Below are positions 6,902-15,531 of a stretch of DNA of 25,343 nucleotides, piece by piece. Below the pieces are notes generated by a model. It was not told the DNA's origin and searched no databases. It saw only the letters and a program-made list of their open reading frames with translations. Source of the stretch: JBMFVE01 sp049966155. Its GTDB lineage: Bacteria; Bacteroidota; Ignavibacteria; Kryptoniales; JAKASW01. Within the stretch, counting starts at the first letter, position 1; the number at the start of each line of letters is the position of its first letter. The position numbers and the translations under genes were made by a program. Where the stretch lies: positions 1 to 25,343 of the forward strand of contig JBMFVE010000020.1 of the NCBI GenBank assembly GCA_049966155.1. The letters run 5' to 3'.

Positions 6902-8082
6902 ATGAGGATAAATCAAACAACCCGGCACTTAAGTTTATTATAATCTTTGGGATCATAAGCCTTTTTGCAGATATGACTTACGAAAGTGCAAAAAGTCTAA
7001 ATGGTGAATTCCTTGCCATACTTGGAGCAAGTGGTGCAGTTGTAGGTTTGGTCTCCGGGCTTGGAGAGCTTCTTGGATATTCTGTTAGAATGTTTGCTGG
7101 ATATGCCAGCGACAGGACAGGAAAATACTGGTCATTTGCATTTACCGGTTATCTTATAAATCTCTTTTCAGTGCCTGCAGTTGCTTTAGCAGGGAACTGG
7201 CAGGTTGCTTCTATTTTGATGATATTGGAGAGGGTTGGGCGGGGGATAAGAACGCCTGCACGGGATACTATCCTTTCACATGCAACTGAAGGGATAAAAA
7301 GAGGGTGGGCATTTGGGTTACACGAAGCACTTGACCAGATTGGCGCACTTGTTGGTCCATTATTGGTTGCGCTAATTTTATTCTTAAAAAATGGATATAG
7401 AGCTGCTTATGCGCTTCTTCTAATTCCTGCAGTTATATCGATGCTCTTTTTAATTTACGCAATTTCCCGCTACCCCAATCCTAAAGAAATTTCCAGAAAA
7501 AAGGAAAAAATTCCAGATGTTAAAGGATATTCCAGAACATTCTGGATATATCTTGCAGCTGTTGCATTTGTTGCTGCCGGGTTTGTTGACTTTCCATTAA
7601 TTGCCTTTCATTTTAAGAAAGCATCTGTAATGCCAGATGGATGGATACCAATTTTATTTTCTGTTGCAATGGCTGTGGATGGATTGTCAGCTCTCCTTGC
7701 AGGGAGAGTATTTGATCGCTTTGGTATTAAGTCACTTGGGTATTTTGTCGCCCTAACTTCACTTTCCACACCTCTTGTCTTTTTGGGTGGCAGCATATCC
7801 GGCGTTTTTGGGATGATTTTGTGGGGAATTAATTTAGGTGCACAGGAATCTGTAATGAGAGCAGCTGTTGCCGACCTGGCTTCTACGGAAAAGCGTGGAA
7901 CTGCCTATGGAATTTTTAATACAGGTTTTGGGCTTGCATGGTTTGTGGGGAGTGCAATTATGGGATGGCTTTATGATGTTTCTATTCCTCTGGTTGTGAT
8001 TTTTTCAGTATTGTGTGAGCTCATTTCAATACCAATCTTTTTTAAGATTGGTTCTGCTGGTAAAGATATGACAGTAAAGTAA
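6898..8082 (+). CDS. Major facilitator superfamily transporter
   Basis: A 394-residue inner-membrane transporter with about 12 hydrophobic segments and a central loop rich in Lys/Glu near residues 195-210 ('KEISRKKEKIPDVK'). The loop between helices 2 and 3 holds the MFS motif A variant 'GYASDRTGKYW'. 'RVGRGIRTPARDTILSHA' follows in the helix 4-5 region. The substrate is not apparent; the start overlaps the stop of the Gfo/Idh/MocA dehydrogenase, so the cargo may be that enzyme's substrate or product. It converges on the minus-strand dehydrogenase gene with only 34 bases between stops, and I see no strong terminator hairpin there. Confidence 0.88.
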   Translation: MNEDKSNNPALKFIIIFGIISLFADMTYESAKSLNGEFLAILGASGAVVGLVSGLGELLGYSVRMFAGYASDRTGKYWSFAFTGYLINLFSVPAVALAGNWQVASILMILERVGRGIRTPARDTILSHATEGIKRGWAFGLHEALDQIGALVGPLLVALILFLKNGYRAAYALLLIPAVISMLFLIYAISRYPNPKEISRKKEKIPDVKGYSRTFWIYLAAVAFVAAGFVDFPLIAFHFKKASVMPDGWIPILFSVAMAVDGLSALLAGRVFDRFGIKSLGYFVALTSLSTPLVFLGGSISGVFGMILWGINLGAQESVMRAAVADLASTEKRGTAYGIFNTGFGLAWFVGSAIMGWLYDVSIPLVVIFSVLCELISIPIFFKIGSAGKDMTVK

Positions 8083-8116
8083 AAAAATGCTTGAAAATTT
8101 GTTTAAGATTCTCTTT

Positions 8117-10948
8117 TTAAGGCTGGTATGATTTGTAGCTTTCGTATAAAATCTTTGCAAGGTGGACCACATTCCTTCCTGTTCCCTGTGTGATTTGAAT
8201 GTTGCATGTTCCACACGTGGTAACGACTTCGTCAACACTTAATCTTTCTATCTGGCTGAAGAGGCTTTCTCCAATACTTAAGGAGAGATCGTAAAATTGT
8301 TTTTTCATTCCAAATGTGCCTGCCATTCCACAGCATTTATCCTCACTTAATTCCACAACCTCCAGTTCAGGGACAAGTCTGAGTAATTTCAAAGGCTGGT
8401 CAGCAATTCCCATTGGAACGGAATGACATGGATTGTGATAGGTTATTCTCTTTTTAACCGGGCCAAAGTTTGTGTTCAATTCACCCCTCATGTAAAGGTT
8501 GTAGAGGTAATCGGGAAGTTCAAAGACATGTTCTGCAACTTTTGCAGCCTCTTCAGTTTGTAATATTTTCGGATAGTCATCTTTAACTGCAAGTCCGCAA
8601 CTTGGTGCAGAAAAAACCACATCAAACCCATCTGCAACATATCGATAAAGTTCAGCAACGTTCCACGATGCATCATCCATGACCGCATCTACGTTTCCAG
8701 TTGTAATCTTAGCAATTCCGCAGCATCTCAAAGTGTCAGGTATGCGAACATCAATTTTATTTCTTCTTAAAACCTCTATTGTAGCAATTCCTTCACCATT
8801 AACATCATTAAAGTTTGCAAAACAACCGGGGAAATATACAACCTTCCTTTGTACACTGTTTAATTTTCTTTGTAAGCCGAATCGCTTGTAAAGTGGTTTG
8901 TGGAATGCAGGGAGTTTACGGCGTGCATCGATTCCATAAAGTTTTTCAAGAGGTTTTCTAATAACTGGCAAATTTAAGCCGATGTTGGAAAGAGGCGGAA
9001 ATACAGAGGCAGCTGCAGAAAAAACAGGGAGCCTGTTTATAAATTTATCCTGTCCCGTGGGCTCAGTTTTCCTTATATATGTAGTTTTCGCTTCGATAAC
9101 AATTCCAGGTATATCTATTGCCGTGGGGCACTCAGTCAAACAGAGTTTACAGTTAAAACAGTAGTCGAGAACAGATTTAAACTCATAATTTTCAAGATAA
9201 TCGATACTGAGATTTCCGCTGATGATTGCTCTCAGCATGTTTCCCTTTGCCCGCGGAGTAGCACGCTCATCATTTGTGGCAAGTGCAGTTGGACAGTAGC
9301 TCAAACATACGCCGCAGCCATGACATTTTTCAATTTCGTGAGCAACTTCCTCGTTATCGAGTGAGGTGCCGGTCTTAACTCTATGGTATGAGCTCCCGTA
9401 GCGCAAATCGTGCACTATTGAAGTTTCCTGTAAATCAACGATCTTGCCCGGATTAAGAATTCCCGGTGGGTCAAATATATCCTTGACTTTTTTAAAAAGA
9501 GAGTAAACTTCTTTCCCATAAAGCCTTTCAAGAAACGGGGTTCTTAAGAGACCGTCGCCATGCTCTCCGCTTAACGTGCCTCCAAGGGAGATTGTCAAAT
9601 TATAAACTTCGCTCGAAATGGGGTCAATTTTAGCAATATGGTCGGGATTCTTCAAATCCAGAAGGGCTATTGCGTGCGTGTTGCCGCTTCCAGCATGTCC
9701 ATAAAGGGCATAATCAACTCTGTATTCAGAAAATATTTTCTGTACGCCAAGAAGATAGTCCGGGAATTTTTCTACCGGTACGGCAACATCGTCAACAAAA
9801 GATGTTTTTTTCCCCGGTTCCTCAATGCGATAAAAAATTGCTGATGCTTCTTTTCTAATTCTCCAGAGTTTAGCTGATTCAACTTTGCTGCGGGGAACTA
9901 TAATTTTATCCGAGAGCTTCAGTCTTTTCAGTTCCTCCACCAGTGCACCAATTTTTCTGTCTGCTGCTTCCTTTGTTTCCTCTTCAAATTCAAAAATTAA
10001 AATTGAAACAAAATCCTCTTTCAGCAGTGAATCAATATCAGGGTCTATTCCAATTGCAGCTCGCGCAAAGGTTTTATCAAGCATTTCAACTGCTGCAGGG
10101 CTAAATTTGAGCGACTCCCGTGCAGCTGTGCCTGCATCGTAATAAGATTTGAAGTAAGCAATTAAATTGCTTTTAGCTGATGGAAGGGGAACAAGCTTCA
10201 GTGTGGCACTGACAACTATACCCAATGTCCCCTCACTTCCGCAAATGAGTTTGACAGGATCTATCCCCTCAGGCTTTACAGATTCCAGAAGGTTATATCC
10301 ACTTGAGTTCTTGGCTACATGTGGAAAATGATCTTTGATAGTATTATAAGAAGGGGAGATGAGATCGAAAACCTCCTGTTCAAGCGATGTTGAGGGTGAA
10401 TGGAGTCCTGATTTAAATTTTGTGAGTTCACCATTTGCAGTTATTACTTCAAGTTCGAGCAAATTGTCCTTTGTAGCACCATATTTAACTGTATGTGCTC
10501 CTGCAGCATTTGTTCCAATCATTCCACCAATTGTGCATTGCTTTCCGCTTGATGGATCAGGCCCGAACATAAAATTTTCTTTAGCCGCATAATTGTTTAA
10601 TTCAGATAATACAACACCCGGTTCAACACGAACTGAGCCAGTTGCTGGATCAATATCGGAAATGTTCCTGAAGTATTTATTGAACACCAGGACTATTCCG
10701 TGTCCGATAGATTGTCCAGCCAGACTGGTTCCCGCACCACGCCCTGTTAAGGGTATTGAATTTTCCCTGCAGTATTTAACTGTAAAGATAACGTCGTCCA
10801 GGGTTTTTGGTATAACCACCCCGAGAGGCTTAATCTGGTACATACATGCTGCAGTGCTAAAAAGGACGCGTGAAATATCGTCAAAAAGAACCTCGCCCGA
10901 AATCTTCTTTGAAAGGTCAGAGGCTATGGCTTTGCTATTTACATCCAT
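8117..10948 (-). CDS. FAD/Fe-S fusion dehydrogenase, D-lactate or glycolate type (GlcD-GlpC fusion)
   Basis: A 943-residue fusion. Residues about 35-260 are an FAD-binding PCMH domain with 'GRGAGTSLAG' at 69-78 and 'GGMIGTNAAGAH' at 141-152. About 260-505 is the FAD oxidase C-terminal domain, with 'GEHGDG' at 461-466 and 'FDPPGILNPGK' at 492-502. Two 4Fe-4S motifs follow: Cys542/545/548/552 and Cys597/600/603/607. Two CCG domains lie at about 703-790 and 834-920, with Cys709, Cys742-743, Cys784, Cys841, Cys872-873, Cys912 and Cys915. This order is known from quinone-linked D-lactate and D-2-hydroxyacid dehydrogenases. It probably oxidises D-lactate or a similar 2-hydroxyacid at the membrane and feeds electrons through the clusters to quinone. 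All expected cysteines appear present. It lies 30 bases after the CDF transporter gene, so the two may be cotranscribed. The exact substrate is uncertain. Confidence 0.92.
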   Translation of the reverse strand: MDVNSKAIASDLSKKISGEVLFDDISRVLFSTAACMYQIKPLGVVIPKTLDDVIFTVKYCRENSIPLTGRGAGTSLAGQSIGHGIVLVFNKYFRNISDIDPATGSVRVEPGVVLSELNNYAAKENFMFGPDPSSGKQCTIGGMIGTNAAGAHTVKYGATKDNLLELEVITANGELTKFKSGLHSPSTSLEQEVFDLISPSYNTIKDHFPHVAKNSSGYNLLESVKPEGIDPVKLICGSEGTLGIVVSATLKLVPLPSAKSNLIAYFKSYYDAGTAARESLKFSPAAVEMLDKTFARAAIGIDPDIDSLLKEDFVSILIFEFEEETKEAADRKIGALVEELKRLKLSDKIIVPRSKVESAKLWRIRKEASAIFYRIEEPGKKTSFVDDVAVPVEKFPDYLLGVQKIFSEYRVDYALYGHAGSGNTHAIALLDLKNPDHIAKIDPISSEVYNLTISLGGTLSGEHGDGLLRTPFLERLYGKEVYSLFKKVKDIFDPPGILNPGKIVDLQETSIVHDLRYGSSYHRVKTGTSLDNEEVAHEIEKCHGCGVCLSYCPTALATNDERATPRAKGNMLRAIISGNLSIDYLENYEFKSVLDYCFNCKLCLTECPTAIDIPGIVIEAKTTYIRKTEPTGQDKFINRLPVFSAAASVFPPLSNIGLNLPVIRKPLEKLYGIDARRKLPAFHKPLYKRFGLQRKLNSVQRKVVYFPGCFANFNDVNGEGIATIEVLRRNKIDVRIPDTLRCCGIAKITTGNVDAVMDDASWNVAELYRYVADGFDVVFSAPSCGLAVKDDYPKILQTEEAAKVAEHVFELPDYLYNLYMRGELNTNFGPVKKRITYHNPCHSVPMGIADQPLKLLRLVPELEVVELSEDKCCGMAGTFGMKKQFYDLSLSIGESLFSQIERLSVDEVVTTCGTCNIQITQGTGRNVVHLAKILYESYKSYQP

Positions 10949-10978
10949 GGTGATAGCAATTGTGATTTGAAATTTTTT

Positions 10979-11905
10979 TCAGTTGCTTGAGTGTCGTGTT
11001 TGACTTGAATTTCCGTTTTTCTCCCTGTATTGAACTATCAAATCTTCTTCGCACGGATTTGCCTCCAGCTGAAAGGTGGGATGGTCTATACCGTATTTAT
11101 TTTGTAAGTCTAATTCAAGTCCCTTTGTAATTTCAGCGGTTTTACTGAGCGGCATGTCCTTTACAACTATGTGTGCAGAAAGGGCGCGGAAGTTGGATGA
11201 GAGACTCCATATATGAAGGTGATGTATATTTTGAACACCGGGGTAACTTTTAATGAAATTGGCAACTTCCTTTAAATCTATTCCTTTTGGAGAACCCTCT
11301 GTCAGTATATTTACTGATTCCACAAGGAGGTCCCAGGCTCCCTTAATTATAAATATGCCTATAACAATTGAGATAATTGCATCAAGAATGCGCAGGTTAA
11401 AGAGAGAAATTAAGATTGCGGTGACTATTACCGCAGCCGATTCGAGGGCATCTGTAAACAAATGGAGAAAGGCACTCCTGGCGTTGAGGCTTTCCAACCG
11501 ATGCGGTTTTAACAAAAGAACAGAGAGCAGGTTGGCAGTTAAGCCAATTGCTGCTATGATTAGCATGAGTTTGGTTTGAATTACAGCCGGAGATGAAATG
11601 CGTTCAATTGCTTCATAAATAATATATAATCCAATCAGCACCAGAGTAACTGAATTAATCAACGCTGCCAGTATTTCAACACGAAAATATCCATAAGACT
11701 TCTTCTCATTCCCGCTCCAGGTCATCATCCTTGATGCAATGAGGCTTATTATGAGTGAAACAAAATCGCTGAAATTATGAAGGGCATCGGAAATAAGTGC
11801 CAGACTGTTTGCAAGTAATCCCCCTGCAAGCTCAGTTGCAAATATTAAACCATTCAGCACAATTGAATAAAGGAGTTTTCTTTCAAAAGCGTTCTTCTTC
11901 AACAT
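10979..11905 (-). CDS. Cation diffusion facilitator metal-efflux protein (ZitB/CzcD-like)
   Basis: A 308-residue inner-membrane antiporter that would export Zn2+ or a similar divalent metal in exchange for protons. It has about six membrane helices. The metal-site motif is 'SDALHNFSD' (His43-x3-Asp47) in helix 2 and 'HLFTD' (His148-x3-Asp152) in helix 5; two HxxxD pairs are typical of Zn/Co-selective members. The cytoplasmic C-terminal domain (about 205-290) includes 'HHLHIWSLSSNFRALSAHIVV'. The ATG at 11905 opens a possible two-gene transcript with the downstream dehydrogenase. The neighbour offers no obvious metal-resistance link, so pairing may be only positional. Confidence 0.92.
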   Translation of the reverse strand: MLKKNAFERKLLYSIVLNGLIFATELAGGLLANSLALISDALHNFSDFVSLIISLIASRMMTWSGNEKKSYGYFRVEILAALINSVTLVLIGLYIIYEAIERISSPAVIQTKLMLIIAAIGLTANLLSVLLLKPHRLESLNARSAFLHLFTDALESAAVIVTAILISLFNLRILDAIISIVIGIFIIKGAWDLLVESVNILTEGSPKGIDLKEVANFIKSYPGVQNIHHLHIWSLSSNFRALSAHIVVKDMPLSKTAEITKGLELDLQNKYGIDHPTFQLEANPCEEDLIVQYREKNGNSSQTRHSSN

Positions 11906-12226
11906 GGCTAAAATTTCGTCAGGTTCAGTGTGATAATCAACTCAAAGTTTATCTGTGAGCATTCAAATTAAATTCCTTTTTTTGAAGTTATTCTGGAGAA
12001 TTTCCTGGCCGGTTCTTGAAAAGGAGTAAAACTGACAGGAATAAAAAAGGAACCATTTATCGGCTTACAGGTTTTAGTTTAATCCACTATATTTATTCAA
12101 TAGTCCGATGCAAAAATCGAACAGGCATTTGCTAAAATAATAGTGCAATTTTTAAATCTTTGTTCGTCTGAACGTCAGGGCTTCAATAGACTCAGACAGC
12201 GGCAGGAACAAATGGAGGATACATGT
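11906..12226. other. Divergent intergenic region, promoters for both sides expected
   Basis: This 321-base gap separates a minus-strand and a plus-strand gene, so it should hold two promoters. It is AT-rich. I could not assign -35/-10 or Bacteroidota-type -33/-7 boxes confidently, and I saw no RNA gene. GGAGG at 12214-12218 lies eight bases before the ATG at 12227 and fixes the start of the sortilin-like gene. The same frame is open back to 12143, but that part lacks a signal peptide and a ribosome site. Confidence 0.55.
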
Positions 12227-15200
12227 ATGAGGTATTTAAAAACAATTTTGGCGGCGCTCTTAATCTTTTCTGCTGTTAATCTTTTATATGCTCAATCATC
12301 GGGTAAGTCTGCAGGCGGTAAGAAAGATCTTGCAATAAGTTCATCAACATTTGACGGGATGAAGTTCAGATCTATTGGTCCAGCTCTTACATCAGGAAGA
12401 ATAGCAGCATTTGCTGTCGATCCCAAAAATCCTGCTCACTATTACGTAGCAGTTGCTTCAGGCGGAGTGTGGAAGACTGAAAACAACGGAACATCATGGA
12501 CTCCTGTGTTTGATCATGAGGGGTCTTATTCAATTGGTGCAGTGGCAGTTAATCCGGACAACTTCAACGTTGTCTGGGTTGGAACAGGAGAAAACAACAG
12601 TCAGCGCAGTGTGGGATATGGCGACGGTGTATATAAGTCAGAAGATGGTGGGAAAACATGGACGAACATGGGACTGAAGCATTCTGAGCATATAGCACGC
12701 ATATTGCTCGACCCGGTAAATCCAGATATTGTATATGTTGCTTCTCAGGGTCCGCTCTGGGCTCCAGGCGGTGAGAGGGGATTGTACAGGTCAACAGATG
12801 GTGGTAAGACATGGAGCTGCATACTGAAAATAAGTGAGAACACAGGGGTGACTGACGTTGTAATGGATCCAACAAATCATAATGTCCTGTATGCAGCATC
12901 TTACCAGAGGAGAAGGCATGTCTGGACTCTAATAGATGGCGGTCCTGAAAGTGCAATTTACAAATCAACAGATGGTGGACAGACCTGGACAAAACTCAAA
13001 GAAGGACTGCCCGATGTTGACCTTGGCAGGATTGGACTTGCTGTATCACCGGTTTCTCCGAACGTAGTTTATGCTACCATTGAAGCAGCTGAACATAAAG
13101 GGGGTATATTCCGTTCGACAGATTATGGTGCTTCATGGGAAAGGATGAATGATTTTGACCAGACAGCAATGTACTATGGGACAATATATGCTGACCCAAA
13201 AGATGTAAATCGAATTTATGTGATGAACACTTTAATTCAGGTTTCTGACGACGGTGGAAAGACACTTCATCCACTTGGTGAAAAATGGAAGCATGTGGAT
13301 AGTCATGCTATGTGGATAGATCCACATAATACAGACCATTATCTGGTGGGATGCGACGGCGGCATTTATGAAAGTTACGATAGGGGGAGGACATGGAACT
13401 TCAAAAGTAATCTCCCTGTAACACAGTTTTATGATGTTACAGTGGACAATTCATATCCGTTTTATCATGTTTATGGGGGAACTCAGGATAACAACTCACT
13501 TGGCGGTCCGTCGCAGACTTTCAGCGAATCTGGAATTGTCAATTCAGACTGGTATGTAACTGCAGGTGGTGATGGATTTCAGTCGAGGGTCGATCCTGTA
13601 AATCCGAACATCGTATATTCTGAAAGCCAGTACGGTGGACTGGTTAGATACAACCGCTTAACCGGTCAGATCATTGGAATTCAACCGGTGCCTTTGAAGG
13701 GTGAGCCTCCTTTAAGATGGAACTGGGACTCCCCTTTAATTATAAGTCCTTTTTCTCACACAACATTATATTTTGCAGCTAACAAACTTTTCAAGAGCAC
13801 AGATTGTGGAAATAGCTGGACTGAAATTAGCGGTGATTTGACCCGACAGCTCGACCGCAACAAGCTTAAGGTCATGGGAAAAATCTGGAATGTTGATGCC
13901 GTGGCCAAGAATGCGTCCACTTCGTTTTATGGTAACTGCACGGCTTTGTCTGAATCTCCATTAAAAAGGGGATTGCTTTACGTTGGTACAGATGACGGCC
14001 TTATACAGGTAACAGGCGATGATGGAAAGACGTGGAGAAAAATAGAAAAGTTTCCCGGTGTTCCTGAAATGACATATGTCAGTCGGGTTCTGGCCTCTCA
14101 ACACGATCCGGATATTGTGTATGCCTCTTTCGACAACCACAAGAACGGCGATTTTAAGCCATATATTTTAAAAAGCACGGATGGAGGGAAAACATGGAAT
14201 TCCATTTCGAGCAATCTTCCCGATAATGGACCTGTTCTTTCGATTGCCGAAGATTTTATTAATCCGGATCTCCTCTTCGTTGGAACAGAATTTGGCCTTT
14301 TTTTCACAGTTAATGGTGGAAATAGCTGGACACAACTCAAAGGTGGACTCCCTACGATCCCTGTTCGTGACATCGCCATACAAAAAAGGGAAACAGATCT
14401 TGTCCTGGCGACTTTTGGCAGAGGGATTTACATTCTTGACAACTATGCTCCTTTGCGTTATTTAAATGAGGCTTTTTCATCAGAAAAAGCTTTTCTCTTT
14501 CCAGTGAAAGATGCGCTGATGTTTATAAAGTCATATCCATTGGGTGGAAAAGGTAAAGCCTTCCAGGGAGAAAATTACTTTACTGCCGATAACCCGCCAT
14601 TTGGTGCGACATTTACTTACTACCTTAAAGAATCCCTCAAAACCCAAAAAGAGCTTCGCAGGGAAGCTGAAGCAAAGGCTGAAAAGGAGGGTATTACCAT
14701 TCCATATCCAACCCCGGAAGAACTGACAAAGGAAAGTGAAGAGCCCCCTCCTCAAATTTTGCTCGTTGTGTCCGACACTGCAGGTAATGTTGTAAGACAG
14801 CTTTACGGCCCAGGTAGTTCAGGTATTCACAGGGTAACATGGGATTTAAGAGCTCCATCCAGGAGTGTTAATGATAAACCGATTTCTGCCAGAAGTGGCA
14901 ATGAACCATCTGGTGAATTTGTAACACCAGGAAAGTACTGTGTAAAGCTGTACCAGGTCGTCAACGGAAATATGAAGGCGCTTGATGGGCCGAAGTGCTT
15001 TAACGTGGTGCCACTTAACAGAGATTCTTCAAGTTTTGAGGATAGGGTTGTACTTGCCAGATTTCAAAAAAATGTCCTCAAGCTTCAGGATGCTGTTAAC
15101 AATGCAGTTGACATTTCAAATAAACTTAAAGAGCGTCTCATTGCAGTTGTCAACGCACTCCACCAGACACAATCGGATGTGTCGGCTTTGCTATTACAAT

Positions 15201-15517
15201 CATATTCAATTGATGCTGAATTAGATTCCATTTTGATTTCACTGCGTGGTAATGTGTTGCTTCAAGGTCTCAATGAAAACACTCCTTTATCAATAAGAGA
15301 CCGAATAAATGGAATAATTGACAATGAGTCAATGGCAACAGGACGTCCTACTCAAACAGACGTTGATTCTTATGAAATTGCCAGGGATGAATTTCGCACC
15401 GTGCTGCTGGAACTTAAGAATATACTGGAAACAAAAGTTCCATCATTAGAAAAACAAATGCACGACGCAGGATCTCCACTTATCCCGGGTCAATTACCGA
15501 AACTTGAAAACCTCTGA
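12227..15517 (+). CDS. Exported sortilin (VPS10)-like Asp-box beta-propeller protein
   Basis: A 1096-residue exported protein, often annotated as a glycosyl hydrolase or VPS10/BNR-repeat protein. The ATG at 12227 is chosen for its GGAGG site and because it starts a clean signal peptide ('MRYLKTILAALLIFSAVNLLYA', cleavage before Gln23). From about 35 to 760 lie repeated blades with at least ten Asp-box motifs of the SxDxGxTW type: for example 'YKSEDGGKTW', 'YRSTDGGKTW', 'YKSTDGGQTW', 'FKSTDCGNSW' and 'LKSTDGGKTW'. Near residue 850-885 is an FlgD-like beta segment ('DTAGNVVRQLYG', 'GIHRVTWDLRAP'), and a helical tail follows. No T9SS sorting domain is present, so it is probably periplasmic or exported by another route. 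Catalytic activity is not shown by these repeats. The next gene starts 14 bases downstream. Confidence 0.88.
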   Translation: MRYLKTILAALLIFSAVNLLYAQSSGKSAGGKKDLAISSSTFDGMKFRSIGPALTSGRIAAFAVDPKNPAHYYVAVASGGVWKTENNGTSWTPVFDHEGSYSIGAVAVNPDNFNVVWVGTGENNSQRSVGYGDGVYKSEDGGKTWTNMGLKHSEHIARILLDPVNPDIVYVASQGPLWAPGGERGLYRSTDGGKTWSCILKISENTGVTDVVMDPTNHNVLYAASYQRRRHVWTLIDGGPESAIYKSTDGGQTWTKLKEGLPDVDLGRIGLAVSPVSPNVVYATIEAAEHKGGIFRSTDYGASWERMNDFDQTAMYYGTIYADPKDVNRIYVMNTLIQVSDDGGKTLHPLGEKWKHVDSHAMWIDPHNTDHYLVGCDGGIYESYDRGRTWNFKSNLPVTQFYDVTVDNSYPFYHVYGGTQDNNSLGGPSQTFSESGIVNSDWYVTAGGDGFQSRVDPVNPNIVYSESQYGGLVRYNRLTGQIIGIQPVPLKGEPPLRWNWDSPLIISPFSHTTLYFAANKLFKSTDCGNSWTEISGDLTRQLDRNKLKVMGKIWNVDAVAKNASTSFYGNCTALSESPLKRGLLYVGTDDGLIQVTGDDGKTWRKIEKFPGVPEMTYVSRVLASQHDPDIVYASFDNHKNGDFKPYILKSTDGGKTWNSISSNLPDNGPVLSIAEDFINPDLLFVGTEFGLFFTVNGGNSWTQLKGGLPTIPVRDIAIQKRETDLVLATFGRGIYILDNYAPLRYLNEAFSSEKAFLFPVKDALMFIKSYPLGGKGKAFQGENYFTADNPPFGATFTYYLKESLKTQKELRREAEAKAEKEGITIPYPTPEELTKESEEPPPQILLVVSDTAGNVVRQLYGPGSSGIHRVTWDLRAPSRSVNDKPISARSGNEPSGEFVTPGKYCVKLYQVVNGNMKALDGPKCFNVVPLNRDSSSFEDRVVLARFQKNVLKLQDAVNNAVDISNKLKERLIAVVNALHQTQSDVSALLLQSYSIDAELDSILISLRGNVLLQGLNENTPLSIRDRINGIIDNESMATGRPTQTDVDSYEIARDEFRTVLLELKNILETKVPSLEKQMHDAGSPLIPGQLPKLENL

Positions 15518-15531
15518 AATGGAGATAAATA

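Noticed and set aside
8083..8116. Possible terminator between the convergent MFS and dehydrogenase genes
   Set aside because: Only a short, imperfect AT-rich pairing (CTTGAAA/TTTAAG) is present, which is too weak to call.
12143..12226. N-terminal extension of the sortilin-like protein to an upstream ATG
   Set aside because: The extra 28 residues are polar, would bury the signal peptide, and lack a ribosome site; the 12227 start has GGAGG.
12564..12992. Long antisense open frame (142 codons) inside the sortilin-like gene
   Set aside because: It mirrors the repeated Asp-box codons on the opposite strand and shows no protein-like features; it is a shadow of the real gene.
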